A stretch of DNA of 64,000 bases from Peltaster fructicola (lineage: Eukaryota; Ascomycota; Dothideomycetes): positions 3,224,001-3,288,000 of the forward strand of contig CP051142.1 in NCBI GenBank assembly GCA_001592805.2, written 5' to 3'. Under the pieces are notes generated by a model. The model saw nothing but the letters and a program-made list of their open reading frames with translations. It was not told the DNA's origin and made no database searches. Of the stretch, positions 22,567 to 34,054 are shown one piece after another (the first letter of the stretch is position 1; each line of letters opens with the position of its first letter). A program made the position numbers and the translations under genes.

Positions 22567-23260
22567 GACGAATTTTAGCTGTGTCGATCACAGAAATGTG
22601 ATCATCAGTCGGTAGGTGTTCTGAGTGTGACTTCCTCTCTCAATCACCGAAGGTTGAAAGGTGGGTAAGCATGAGCGAAAGGATCAGCAGAAGATGGATA
22701 GGTCGTAGGATAGATACAGGAACTTGGGAGGAGGGAAGAAAGAAAGAGCTGTTCAGCCTTGTGAGAAGCGAAGGCGTTGGCCTCGCGGTTGTCAGAGCGT
22801 GCTTCCTGCATAACCTGAGCATTGGATGAGCTGAATGCTGCAGGTAGCCAAGCCGGTGCTTCGCGACACTAGCGACGGTGGCACATTTGGCGCGGCTGCT
22901 TCTTTCGCCTGTTTTGCACTGTAATGCTGGAGTGCATGCTTGAGTGTACACTTTGCTACTCTTTGCAGCGCCTATGGACGAAGCATGAGTGCAGCAATGT
23001 CCTAGAACGTAGCTAACGACTATTGATCAACACAGATTCAACCAGACTTGCCAAGCCCGCTTTTTCTCTTGGCGGGCAAGGTTGGCTAACTTTGACACTA
23101 TCCTTGGTAGCGAGCACAAACGTAGAGCTTGTTCGTCTGAGTACTATTCATGCATTATGGTGTGCAGTAAGCTAAGTCTACATGCTAGAGAGCAAGCAAG
23201 TCATTGCTCATGCTAAAACATCATCGTCTCGTGCCATCGGCTCGTTGTGTGCAATTAGAT
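22567..23260. other. Upstream region of the CAX-type gene
   Basis: About 690 bp between two minus-strand genes, without a supported gene. A small inverted repeat is listed separately. The region should hold the exchanger promoter. Confidence 0.4.
23055..23077. repeat. Short GC hairpin
   Basis: GCCCGC at 23055-23060 and GCGGGC at 23072-23077 are perfect inverted complements around an 11-base T-rich spacer. It could be a local hairpin or chance; no function is assigned. Confidence 0.3.
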
Positions 23261-24281
23261 TCAGGTACCATCATCAGGCTTTGCATTCGCGATGTCGAAT
23301 CTACCGCACACTGGCGAGAGGTACCATCCAGTGCCTGGAGCCATAGGATGAACAGGACCAAAGTCGTAGTATGCTTGAGCAGCTGCGCCACAGCTCGGAT
23401 TGCCATCCGATCCGACGGGGAATTCGAGACGGCACTCGTTGCTTCGTATGTCCCAGGCACTCCCAGCGCATCCAGACTGTTCGACACAAAGCTGGCAGCA
23501 TGCTTGTGGGTTCGATGTAGTGGTTCGGAACAGTGCGCCACCACCGGGATGATCGTCAAGATATGAGAAACCATAAGTAGGTATGCTGCCTGTCGACGCT
23601 GCGGCACTGGCCGCCGAGGTGGGAGATAGACACCTCGCATCGTATGTTGTCGTTGGTTGAGTAGTTCCATTGGATGCCAGCGTCGTAGTAGGTCCGCACA
23701 TCTGACAAGTCTTCGTGGTAGCCGTTGCTATCATGTACGTTGTGCCGGTCGAAGTCGTGCTTGAGATTGTCTCCATAGACCATGCAGTGTACTCTGTGAA
23801 GGTGCTCGTCTGGTTGGCAGCAACATACACCCATGTTGCTCCAACAGTAGTAGAGACAGTGGTTGTCACTGTGCAGCTTGGTGCCGGCTGCTCACTATTG
23901 CCTCTCACCGCAAGTGCCGGGTAGATTGCTGATGTCTGAGGCGTCGGATAGACTGTCACCGGCGCGGTCGTTTTGCTGTTGCACGTCAGATGGTAGCGTA
24001 ACTATCCGAAGCTATACTTACACTGTGCCATATGCAGTGCAGTCAGTGGTTGTGGTAGTGAGCGTGCGCAGAGTCTTCGTTTCCGGAACGACAACCCATT
24101 CAGTCCATGTTCCAAGATGTGGAGTTGACTGTCGTTCAGTTGTAACGAATGTGCTGCTGAAGGTGTAAGTCGTGGTCGGTACAATCACCTCTGAAGTGAC
24201 TGTCGCGCATGTCGAAGCTGGAAGTGCAATAACGCTGCACAAAAGAGTAGCGACGGTGAGAAGAGTAACGAAGGCGCCCAT
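23261..24281 (-). CDS. Secreted Ser/Thr-rich protein with PAN/apple-like domain
   Basis: Exons 24022-24281 and 23261-23975 are separated by a 46 bp intron and give 324 residues. The start is chosen at MGAFVTLLTVATLLCSVIALP, a clean signal peptide; an ATG 8 codons upstream is possible. The middle is extremely Thr/Ser-rich (TTTTTDCTAYGTV, TVTTTVSTTVGATW), typical of an O-glycosylated cell-wall-type stalk. The C-terminal part has the Cys spacing of a PAN/apple-like fold: ACCQLCVEQSGCAGSAWD, SNECRLEF and NPSCGAAAQ. PAN domains bind proteins or carbohydrates. It is probably a cell-surface or extracellular adhesion protein; no GPI signal is evident. Confidence 0.83.
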
Positions 24282-24960
24282 GATGCTGTTTGTGCTGGCG
24301 AGCATGCAGAAGTTTGAGGTCTTCAGCGAAGATATTAGTAGTGGTAGAAGATGTTGAAAATACATCTGCACTAGTGGAAGCAGTGTCACGGAAGGAAGGT
24401 ACAATCTGCAGGCTTGTGTGATCCTTGCAAACCTGTGCACCCGAGCATCACCCAGCTCCTCAACCATTCAACCAATGGTCGATATTGCTGCAGCTCTTGT
24501 GTCACCACCTGCGCTGCCTGCATCACTATCTTTGATGTCATGTTCGTATACTTTGGCGGCCGAACATGCACTATCGTCGGAACTACATTATCGAAATGTG
24601 CATCTGTGACATCTCGCCATGGTGGTTCCTGGGCAATGATGGACACACCTCTGTGTCATGTCGATATGGCCTGTCGCCAAATCGGCACTCCCGGCTACAA
24701 CAATCGGCTTGATGTCGTCACGCCGTTGGTTGTTCAGGCATGCTCGTCCATGAGTCGGTCCGTCAGGCAATCCATGCAATGCCTGTAAGGACTCATTCTT
24801 GGTGTGGTTGCAACCAAGCCACATTCTGGCCGACAGCATGCCAACGCGCAGTAAGGATGTACATCGTAGCCAGGATGCTGAAGATGTCTTGTCCATCGTG
24901 ATGCTGTATGAGGCCCAGAACGTGCTGTTTGCTGACACTCGTGACTAGGCTCAGTCACAC
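24282..24960. other. Intergenic gap upstream of the PAN-like gene
   Basis: About 680 bp between the PAN-like gene start and the TIM21 stop. Cys-rich small frames on both strands (for example 24414-24788 plus) overlap one another and lack signal peptides or splice support. Confidence 0.4.
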
Positions 24961-25659
24961 TCAATTCCATCGAACGCCAAATAACTTTCCCTGTCTTCGC
25001 TGGTCTAGCTCAGAAGCGTTCTCCAGATGATGCCTTTGCTGACCGGGCACGTCCAGGGTGAGATACTGGTACTGGAAATCTGCATCTCCTGGTCGTTTGA
25101 TCATGTGCAGGTTGACTGTACCACTTGCGGCTGGCCCTTCGACGTAGAAGTGCATCTTCAGATGCTCAATGCCGGCTCTGTCTTTCTCCAGAGTGGACGC
25201 AATTGTACGATTTCTTGCCCATCTGCTCCATGACGGCTCGCCGTGTGCACTGATATCTCGCTTGGTGTGAAGTCCTTCTCCTGCCAAAAGCTCTAGACAC
25301 TTTGGATCTTTACGAACGCGATCTGCTGCGCGGTTGAAGATGGCGGTCTTACTATCAGTGCTGAAGACTTCGAGCCACAGAACTGTAAAGACGGCTGCTG
25401 TGGCTCCAAGGCCTACCAGGACAAGTCCAAAATTGAATGTTTGTTGTGTTGTTCGTGCTGCTTTCTCGCCGACGGACAAGTTTGCCCACGGCACTCGGCC
25501 GGTGTCATTGATCACAGTGACGGCTCGTCGTCGAGTTGTGTTGCTGCTGCCATTGTCGAGGCGACAAGCAGTCGTGGTCAGTCCTCGGTAATGCTCATGC
25601 TGTGCAGACTGTAACACCGCGCGAGTCCTTGTGAGTGCTTTCGTGCTGCCGACAAGCAT
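24961..25659 (-). CDS. TIM21: Mitochondrial import translocase subunit Tim21
   Basis: Inner-membrane subunit of TIM23 that contacts the TOM complex and respiratory-chain complexes. Single exon, 232 residues from an ATG at 25659. The N terminus is Arg/Thr-rich and fits a presequence. One membrane span (about residues 75-96, FGLVLVGLGATAAVFTVLW) is followed by the intermembrane-space domain with EVFSTDSKTAIFNRA and DPKCLELL. Later blocks are HLKMHFYVEGP and GTVNLHMIK. Length and order are normal. It diverges from the coiled-coil gene at 25894 across 234 bp. Confidence 0.93.
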   Translation of the reverse strand: MLVGSTKALTRTRAVLQSAQHEHYRGLTTTACRLDNGSSNTTRRRAVTVINDTGRVPWANLSVGEKAARTTQQTFNFGLVLVGLGATAAVFTVLWLEVFSTDSKTAIFNRAADRVRKDPKCLELLAGEGLHTKRDISAHGEPSWSRWARNRTIASTLEKDRAGIEHLKMHFYVEGPAASGTVNLHMIKRPGDADFQYQYLTLDVPGQQRHHLENASELDQRRQGKLFGVRWN

Positions 25660-25893
25660 CAGGTGCAGTTGCTGTGTGATGGGTAGGTGATGTGCGTGTG
25701 GTCACAATAGTGATGCAGAGAGCTCGAAGGCAGGGAAGCTTCAAAGCAGAAGCGGAGGCGAATTTGACATCTGCTGTGCCATTGACATCACAACCAGCCC
25801 TTTCTTTACGCTTATGCGGTTGCAGTCCGCAAATAGCATCGAGCAAAAGGCTACTCATGGAGTAGAGTCAAGTCGATCTCGAAGAGCTCAGTG

Positions 25894-27378
25894 ATGGTTG
25901 GACAATCAATGCGCAGCGATGCATGGGAAGATATCCTCCAAGCACGAGCTTTACACATCGACCATGATGTCCTCAATGCCGCCAACTCTCATACACTCGA
26001 CGCGTGGATCTCAGAACATGCACAGCCAGAAAACCTGCTGACGAAAGAGGAGCTCTCATTCAGTCATAAGATTGGCGTGGTTCTAAAGGACTGTAGCACG
26101 AAGAGTGTTCCCGACGATGCCTTCGAAGACGCCGTGTCCTTTCTTCAGGCCAGCATCGCAAGCATTGATCAACAGTGCAAGATACTGGAAGAGCACAAAA
26201 CTGCACTGACACGTCTACGTATGCAGCAGGCTGCAAGTGGCGGGCAGGAAGTCATGAAGCAGAACAGCCAGAAGAACATCAAGGAAAGGGCTTCTTTTGA
26301 GCTTGCCAACGATCGCTTGGCTGCTGAAATGCGAACACAGCTCAACGACCACAACCGAGGGATCACTGCCGTCCTTGACAGTGAACCCAATAGCATCACG
26401 AAAGCTTTCGAGAAGGACGACCGCATTCTAGACGGCCTTCAGAAGATAGTGCCCAGATTGGATGCCAATGAGGATGAGCGCGTGTCACCGGAGGCTGTCA
26501 ATACACTTTGCGATCGCTGGATTGCTCTAGAACGACAAGCTATGCGACGCCGAGTCGACGACACCTACGATGATGCACTGAAGACGTCGAGCAGCTCTAC
26601 GGCAATATCCATCAATGGCACTGCAGAGAATAGGGCTGTCCGCGCAGAACTGACGGAACTTAGCAGTGAGGTGGATGGTCTGATCACTCTCGTAGCAGAA
26701 CATCACCATCGTGCTCTGATCATGCGTTCTCTGGATCAGGCTCGCAGGGATGCGGAAGCAGAGTCTGCCAAGTGGTCGGAATATACGGCATGCGTGCTGT
26801 TATATTTGACAGCTCGACTTGAGGCACTGCACGATATGTATGAAAGAAGTCACGTCCACAAGGCTGCTCTCGCTGCTCTCGGGACAGAGCTGGACGATGT
26901 GCTCGTAACCAAGGTTGTTAACGATCCACAGACAGGCAGGAAGCGCGAGCCTGTCCATGCTGGTCGGGGTCTCAAGCCTCTACGCTTGGTGCAGGCTACA
27001 TTCAATGACTCTCAAGATACAACCTCACAAATCTTGAAGCTTCTGAACGTGCGAGTGGCTGAAGGAGTGGATGATGGCTCCCTACAACAGTCGCTTGCCA
27101 GTGCCCTACGACAGAGGTCGATTGCGTGTGCTGCGTCTTTACGACAAGGTAATGAAGGACAGGCTCGAGCTGCAGCGAGATCTACTGGCGCATATCGACA
27201 GCATTCTGTTGCTCTATCTGATGCGATTGGAGCCACTGCCTCTGTTGCTGGTGGAAATCTTGTGGGAGCAGAGCTGCAGACATCTCTGGCCGCCTTTCAG
27301 GCTCGGACTGATGAACTAGCCAGGGATATGCATGCTCTTGATCTTGATAGCATTGCTAGGGGCATCACCAGCTTGTAA
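25894..27378 (+). CDS. Coiled-coil protein of unknown function (494 aa)
   Basis: Single-exon frame from the ATG at 25894 (the codon before it is GTG). The protein is mostly helical with heptad-like stretches (AIASIDQQCKILEEHKTALTRLRMQQAASG in two halves around residue 100, and many Glu/Gln/Leu later). The N terminus contains HTLDAWISEH and FSHKIGVVLKDC. Overall shape resembles microtubule-associated or augmin-type subunits, but that is only an architectural impression. No enzyme motif or membrane span is seen. Coding status is clear from length and codon usage. Confidence 0.8.
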   Translation: MVGQSMRSDAWEDILQARALHIDHDVLNAANSHTLDAWISEHAQPENLLTKEELSFSHKIGVVLKDCSTKSVPDDAFEDAVSFLQASIASIDQQCKILEEHKTALTRLRMQQAASGGQEVMKQNSQKNIKERASFELANDRLAAEMRTQLNDHNRGITAVLDSEPNSITKAFEKDDRILDGLQKIVPRLDANEDERVSPEAVNTLCDRWIALERQAMRRRVDDTYDDALKTSSSSTAISINGTAENRAVRAELTELSSEVDGLITLVAEHHHRALIMRSLDQARRDAEAESAKWSEYTACVLLYLTARLEALHDMYERSHVHKAALAALGTELDDVLVTKVVNDPQTGRKREPVHAGRGLKPLRLVQATFNDSQDTTSQILKLLNVRVAEGVDDGSLQQSLASALRQRSIACAASLRQGNEGQARAAARSTGAYRQHSVALSDAIGATASVAGGNLVGAELQTSLAAFQARTDELARDMHALDLDSIARGITSL

Positions 27379-27595
27379 GTAGACGCGGTCTCTGAATGCT
27401 ATGAGCGCGTGACTCTTTGAAGCCTCCACAAGAAGTTATCGTCCTGTTGCTCCGCGTATAGTGCATGACTGGTCATTGGCTGTAGTCAAGTTGAAAATAA
27501 AGTTTCACGATGTCGAAGCTCATGCGCCAGCTTGTCAAACATCCCTTCTTCTGTGCTCACACGTCTATCAGTTTCACCACAAGGGCTCTTCAACC

Positions 27596-28672
27596 ATGGC
27601 TGCAATGCTACCGTCTGGCGCTGGTGGTAGCAGCCAGTCCGCCAATCCTTACGAACATTACGACGAGCCACTCACAGCAGACGATGACCTGATTGACCCT
27701 GACGATGGTATGCTTGTCGCAAAAGACCTCGCTGTTCGTTAAGACACTGACACAAGGACGATAGCCACTTTAGACGAACTCGATGATCCTGTCCACGGTA
27801 ATACATCCGACCGCGCACCGTTGGTGTCAGGCAACATCTCATCACAACAAGCAAACCAGAACACTCGCTCTGCTCAGAATGCGCAAGGCTTCCTCAATTC
27901 TGCAATTTCGGGTGAAGACCGAAGAGCACCTATGAACACGATCGATGAGTCTGTGTGGGAGACACTCCGACGCGATCTGCTTGCTGTGTGGGAGAAGATG
28001 AAGCAGGTCCTCTATCCGAAATATTTGCTTGGTGGAATGTTGGCTCGAGGAGGTGGCATGAACGAGGAAGCTGGAGCTGGCGGCATAGGGGCTCTGCGTG
28101 GCCTGGTAGGTCGATGGCCAGACGCCGACGTTGTCCTACAAAGCGGCATGAGTGAAGGACTTCGCGATTGGGATCTGTGGTATGTACGACGACTTCGTGG
28201 TGGCTACTTCTGACACTCGATCAGGGGACCATTGCTCTTCTGTCTGCTCCTGTCAACTCTACTCAGCTTCAATGCACGAGCGGACCAGGCGTCACTCGTG
28301 TTCAGTGGAGTATTCGCAACAGTATGGCTTGGCGAGGCTATTGTTACTCTGCAGATCAAGCTATTAGGCGGCAATATGTAAGTCAGGACGAAACCCAGCG
28401 TGAGACGAGCTAACATATGCAGATCATTCTTCCAGTCAGTGTGTATCATCGGCTACACACTCTTCCCTATTGTGATCGCTGCTTTGCTCTCAGCGCTGAA
28501 GGTCCCTACAGTCGTCCGGATACCAGTATACATTGTGCTTGGGCTATGGGCTCTCGCTGCTGGTGTGAGCATACTTGGAGGCAGTGGTGTTGTGAAGAAC
28601 AGAGTGGTACTGGCAATGTATCCTCTGTTCGTGTTCTATGTAGGCTTGATCTGCCTTTGCTTTCTATCATAG
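27596..28672 (+). CDS. Yip1-domain family membrane protein (Yip4/Yip5-like)
   Basis: Yip-family proteins bind Rab GTPases and act in ER-Golgi and Golgi traffic. Four exons: 27596-27707, 27765-28179, 28225-28377 and 28423-28672, with introns of 57, 45 and 45 bp, give 309 residues. The N-terminal half is soluble and acidic (LTADDDLIDPDD) and holds DESVWETLRRDLLAVWEKMKQVLYP, a Yip landmark. It is followed by DWDLWGPLLFCLLLSTLLSF and four further hydrophobic spans to ...FVFYVGLICLCFLS. The exon joins recreate continuous membrane segments. Paralog identity (Yip4 or Yip5) is unresolved. Confidence 0.9.
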
Positions 28673-29153
28673 ATATCAGCCCTCCAAGGCTTGTACACGT
28701 ATCATACTGCTCTACTAGACCAGCGCATCCACTCTCATTTGCTGATCCTTATGCATTCTCGGAAGCTTTGGACCGAGTTATTCAATGAGTGGTCTCTGAC
28801 GCAGCCCTACAACTCTCACGTCTCCACATCACATGCTGCCCTCCACGTCCCGGTCATCCTTCATAACAACATGATCGGGACAATGTTTGCTCGAGGAATG
28901 ACTGCCAACGAGTGGCTTTCGTGCTTCCTACATATGATCACAATAACGGCTGTTGATCGATAACACGCGCACAGCGCTGCCCACCCGAGCATCATACTGG
29001 CAGCACGTTTCATGGGGAGAATCGACACCCGAGTTACGACATCACAGATCGCCCGAGAGTAGAGGTGAACAATTAGCTCAGGCCCATTGGCTTCACACAC
29101 ACACACCATCGATCGAGCAATCTGCCACACCGACTTCGAGCACAATCCTCGTC
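28673..29153. other. Upstream region of GAL7
   Basis: About 480 bp without a supported gene. It includes a short CA repeat (29094-29106) some 50 bp before the GAL7 start. Confidence 0.4.
29094..29106. repeat. Short CA microsatellite
   Basis: A 13-base alternating C/A run in the presumed GAL7 leader. It is too short to be more than a simple repeat. Confidence 0.6.
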
Positions 29154-30443
<1,290 letters not shown>

Positions 30444-30692
30444 CTTGCGTGCTGTAAGGCATTGTATCATGCCATTATGAACGCATTCTCAGTGCCGCAC
30501 AACGATGTAGAGTGGGCTTTTCATAGAAGCTTGCTTGTAAAACCTCATGAGCTTCACAACGACAACATCATGACACGCACAAATAGCCAGGCGCGCCTTC
30601 TCGAACATGGCGGTGCCCACAAGTGCGGCGGTTCCGTCATCGACGCCTTCATCGAGTATGCAGTACCTTGAACACGCGCACGATGTCGGCCA

Positions 30693-31768
30693 ATGCTGAT
30701 ACTTGCGCCAGGTCGCTTACCTGCAGTGTCTGCGTCTGACCTCCTGCGCGAGCTTGATAGCAGCGGCCGTGCGGCCACAACACTTTCCACAGGCACACAA
30801 GCACTGGATGATATTCTGCTTGGAGGCTTCGAAAGAGGCAAGATAGCGGAGCTCTGGGGTCCTTCTGGTGCTGGAAAGACCGCCATCGCGTGTGTTGAGT
30901 TGATCCGATCACCATCCATATATGAGCTGACCAGTGCACAGTCTCACCGCTGCTGTCAGGCTTCTACGTCGGGAGGAGGCAGTTATATGGGCGGGTATGC
31001 CACACAGTCCTCCAGCTGCGATCTACTGACACATCACAAGCATGCGCATCTCCGTTGAGCAGCGCTCGTCTGAAGGCAAGCCTGCCTCAAGAGTCGCTAC
31101 AACACTTTCAGAGCACAAGTCCTCCCTCGTTGACACATCTGCTGGCTTTCATACAGCACTCTATCGAGCACAAGGTCTTCACAACCTCAGGTCTTCTGGT
31201 CATCGATGATCTCAATACACTGGTTGATTTCGACTACCCACGACAAAACGCGTATGCCAGCTCTTCAGAGAGTGACGCACGAAAATGGCAAGCTGGACGT
31301 CGGTCCGTCATCCTCGCTTCTATAATTACAGCACTCAACAAATTGGCCAACATACATCGCCTTGCTGTAATTGTGACCAATGGCTGTGCGACCAGTATGC
31401 GGTCTATAGGCTCAGGACCGGTCCTTGTACCTGCAGTGGGCGGCAGCGAATGGGAGAACGGCGTCTGGGATCGGCTGGCGGTCTTTCAGGACTTCAACGG
31501 ACGCTTCATTGCCCTTCAGAAGGTGCATGGTGTAAGCGATGCTAGGCGAGTCAACTCGAATCCCGTGGTAAGCTTCAATTTGTCACTGCTCGGGCTCGTA
31601 CTAGAGGACGGTGCAGCGCCCACTAGCTCAGCATCGGTCATGCAGATAGCCAGTCCGGAACAGACCAGGAAGCGGTCATTTGGAGAGATAGCGGACTCTG
31701 AGGATGAGGACGAGTACGGCTGGGAGGACTTTGAAGGATCAAAGTCGTTCGGCTTGCAGACAGACTGA
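30693..31768 (+). CDS. RecA/Rad51-family paralog, Rad55-like
   Basis: Recombination mediator ATPase acting on Rad51 filaments. Exons 30693-30889, 30942-30994 (53 nt) and 31041-31768 give 325 residues. The N terminus has LSTGTQALDDILLGGFERGK, Walker A GPSGAGKT, and exon 2 encodes LLRREEAVIWA, as in Rad51 paralogs. The Walker B-like strand is GLLVIDDLNTLVDF. The C terminus is acidic (DSEDEDEYGWEDFEG). Rad55/Rhp55 is the best family guess from the order of motifs; Rad57 or XRCC2-type is less likely. The start is the first ATG after an upstream in-frame stop. The stop lies 4 bp from the ARG2 stop, which is convergent. Confidence 0.82.
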
Positions 31769-31772
31769 TCAG

Positions 31773-33659
31773 TCAGTCTGGTACCTTGTTGTCGGCCCAG
31801 GTGGGCACAATGCCTTCACAGACAGCGACATAATCCTTCCACCGCTCCCGGTTGTTTACTACATCTCCGCCAGTCCAGAACATCGTCCATTGTGTGTCTG
31901 GGAGCGTCCACGAGCCAGCAGCTCTCTCGAAGTACCATTTATTCACCGGATTGTTACTGCGGCTTCTCCAGCAGACACCCTGTGGAAAGCAGCTCCTTAC
32001 CATGGCCTGGAAGACGATGTCTGCAACGCCCGCGGAGCCTTGAGAAGACTGCAACACCGCAAACTTATCCAGATAAGGGACCAGGTGCGATGGGTCTGCA
32101 GCGTCATGACCAGCCGGAGTCTCCCACGTCAAGATTGCACCGCCTTCGTAATTTCCAGCAATGATCAGACCAGCAACACGCCCTTTTATGCGCTCAAGGT
32201 ATCTACGGACATCGAGCTCGCGACGAAAGCTGTTGTTGATGAGATGAACAAGTCGTGGCAGATCAATTCTCGGATCATTCTGAAGGTCCAGACTCGTGAT
32301 GCCATTGTTTGGTCTTTGCCAGCCAGAAAAGCCATGCTCAATGTTTGGTATGATAGAAAGACGCATGCCCTTCTTCACGAGCGTTGCATTCGGTGCCTTC
32401 GAAGAGAGTGGTTGCTCGTCAGCAGCAGATGCGAATCGTGCTACAGGTAAGGAGGACGATACAAGAGGCTTGTTCGTAAGGAGGTTATGGATCAAGGTGT
32501 TCCTCTGCTTTCTTGTGCCTGCGCCAATAGCATGTGTTGTGTCCTGTGATCTCACAGAGCTTGCAGCAGCTTCCTGCGGACTGACTATGAGCGCTGATGT
32601 AGAATGCGGCAAAGTAGCAAGAGCATTGCCAAGAATTCTGAGGTTCTCGATGTGTGTGTCGACTCCGGAAACTGTCGAACGCATTGTGTCAAGCTCTGCT
32701 TCGATATCTGCATACTCCTGCTCCAGATTGATGAAGACGTGTGCGTTGTCGTCACGGACTCGGCTCGGAATACCACCAAGAGGATCAAGTAAGATGACAC
32801 GGTCCAATGTCATAGCAGGTACCGCAGACGAGCGCTGCTGGATTGTGTCGATGAGCGCGAGTATGACATCAGAGAGTGCTGCTGTCTTCGTCTTCCAGTG
32901 GGCCGTGTAGGCCAAAGTGGGCACAATCGTAACCACACCTTGGTCGAGAGGGTCAAAGACGAGTCTTGGTGAGACTAGTTGTAATCCGGCATCGGATGAG
33001 ACCTTGAGAGCGTCCATTACAATGCGAGCGCCCTGTGGACAGTGGTTGTCTATAGCTCGAGCTAGTCGTGATGCTTGCTCTGCGACAGTCACTCTGACCG
33101 CGGAGATGTCATCGCTACTAGTGCCATCGTGGGCGAGGACGAGGAGGATATGCATGTCCAGTTTGACGAGCTGGGAGATGGTGGTTGCTAGCCCGTCGAT
33201 AGTTTCATCGTTCAGGTCTCGAGCGCCTCGGAGCGACACCAAAGCGACATGGCGTTCGCCGGATTCTACCACCTCGACTGCATTATGATCTCGAACGAAC
33301 TGTGGTGTGTTGGCAATGGCACTTGTCTGGCCGTACAAGGTGCCTAGATTGACAGCAGGCTGCTGTGCATCCGACGGCTTCTGCTTTGCAATGTCGTGGT
33401 CTTTCAAACGGGCCAGAAATTGCTTGGCATCTCGCTTGGTTGCGTTGGTGCTCAGGATGTCGACGAACAGATCTCGCTGTGCTAGAGTATCCTCTGATGC
33501 TCTGTTGTGGATCTTAGCCTTCGTTGATACCTTGGCCTTTTGTATTGTATGGTAGTTGTGTGCAGTGCATGCTTTGCATGCCCTCGACAGAAAACTTGCA
33601 TCCAGTCTAGCCATTGCGAATGCGTTTGCCTTTCCAAACACCAACATAGAGGTAGTCAT
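31773..33659 (-). CDS. ARG2: Mitochondrial N-acetylglutamate synthase
   Basis: First enzyme of arginine synthesis, acetylating glutamate in the mitochondrial matrix. Single exon, 628 residues. The N terminus (ATG at 33659) includes an Arg/Lys/Ala-rich presequence; starts at codons 5 and 16 are also possible. An N-terminal kinase-like region (HVALVSLRGARDL, VILLDPLGGIPS, ADIEAEL) is followed by the C-terminal acetyltransferase domain with GRVAGLIIAGNYEGGAILTW, YLDKFAVLQSSQGSAGVADI and WRSRSNNPVNKWYFERAAGS. Length is normal for fungi. Upstream are a uORF overlapping the start codon and a TGAGTCA site, consistent with control by amino-acid supply. Confidence 0.95.
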   Translation of the reverse strand: MTTSMLVFGKANAFAMARLDASFLSRACKACTAHNYHTIQKAKVSTKAKIHNRASEDTLAQRDLFVDILSTNATKRDAKQFLARLKDHDIAKQKPSDAQQPAVNLGTLYGQTSAIANTPQFVRDHNAVEVVESGERHVALVSLRGARDLNDETIDGLATTISQLVKLDMHILLVLAHDGTSSDDISAVRVTVAEQASRLARAIDNHCPQGARIVMDALKVSSDAGLQLVSPRLVFDPLDQGVVTIVPTLAYTAHWKTKTAALSDVILALIDTIQQRSSAVPAMTLDRVILLDPLGGIPSRVRDDNAHVFINLEQEYADIEAELDTMRSTVSGVDTHIENLRILGNALATLPHSTSALIVSPQEAAASSVRSQDTTHAIGAGTRKQRNTLIHNLLTNKPLVSSSLPVARFASAADEQPLSSKAPNATLVKKGMRLSIIPNIEHGFSGWQRPNNGITSLDLQNDPRIDLPRLVHLINNSFRRELDVRRYLERIKGRVAGLIIAGNYEGGAILTWETPAGHDAADPSHLVPYLDKFAVLQSSQGSAGVADIVFQAMVRSCFPQGVCWRSRSNNPVNKWYFERAAGSWTLPDTQWTMFWTGGDVVNNRERWKDYVAVCEGIVPTWADNKVPD

Positions 33660-33709
33660 TGTCCATACTCAAGTACACAACCACGATCAGATGCACATGT
33701 TGCCTCCAT
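33656..33709 (-). promoter_or_regulatory. 17-codon uORF overlapping the ARG2 start codon
   Basis: An ATG at 33709 opens a 17-codon frame (MEATCASDRGCVLEYGQ) whose TGA overlaps the ARG2 ATG as ATGA. The peptide does not resemble the fungal arginine attenuator peptide. Whether the uORF is in the mRNA depends on the transcription start, which is unknown. Confidence 0.4.
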
Positions 33710-33795
33710 TCGCTCGTCTCAAATTCAGAGGACCTGAGCTTGTGCGGCAGCTGAGCAGTGGACGACAATCTGGCTGAGCTCGCTATCAGTGTCGG

Positions 33796-33802
33796 TGAGT
33801 CA
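33796..33802. promoter_or_regulatory. Gcn4/CPC1-type site TGAGTCA
   Basis: A perfect TGA(C/G)TCA element lies 137 bp upstream of the ARG2 start and within the region shared with CYS4. Such sites bind the Gcn4/CPC1 bZIP activator in amino-acid starvation responses, and ARG2-type genes are known targets in fungi. Binding here is inferred. Confidence 0.65.
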
Positions 33803-33863
33803 ATTCAAGCAGCTTTTTGTGTATTTTCCGTGATACCTTGCTGAGCTCCGGCTGTGTCCGACG

Positions 33864-33870
33864 TCACGTG
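33864..33870. promoter_or_regulatory. E-box TCACGTG, overlapping a CRE-like half-site
   Basis: TCACGTG is the Cbf1-type core used at sulfur genes in yeasts. It overlaps GACGTCAC, a CRE-like sequence, and a TGACGTT lies at 33883-33889. Location between ARG2 and CYS4 suits control of the transsulfuration gene, but the factor used in this fungus is unknown. Confidence 0.5.
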
Positions 33871-33992
33871 GCCGCGCTCAAGTGACGTTCAGCAGGTATG
33901 CGGCCCCCCAGTAAGCCTCGTCTGCCACTGCTGCCCTTTTCCTACTGCATTGGTAGAAATACGCAGACTTCTATAAGAATCTACAATTGGGT

Positions 33993-34054
33993 GATAAGCC
34001 AAAGCACAGTTTTCCGGTTAGCTTCGGCTTATCGCAGGTTAGTCAATCGATAAG
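33993..34054. promoter_or_regulatory. GATA-site inverted repeat plus third GATAAG
   Basis: GATAAGCCAAAGC (33993-34005) and GCTTCGGCTTATC (34021-34033) are inverted complements at 12 of 13 positions; each contains a GATAAG core. A third GATAAG lies at 34049-34054. GATA factors of the AreA/NIT2 or siderophore-repressor type bind such HGATAR sites. The motif cluster is direct observation; the regulator is inference. Confidence 0.5.

Noticed and set aside
25894-27378. Assignment as an augmin subunit
   Set aside because: Only coiled-coil architecture supports it; no family motif was recognised, so it is left as unknown.
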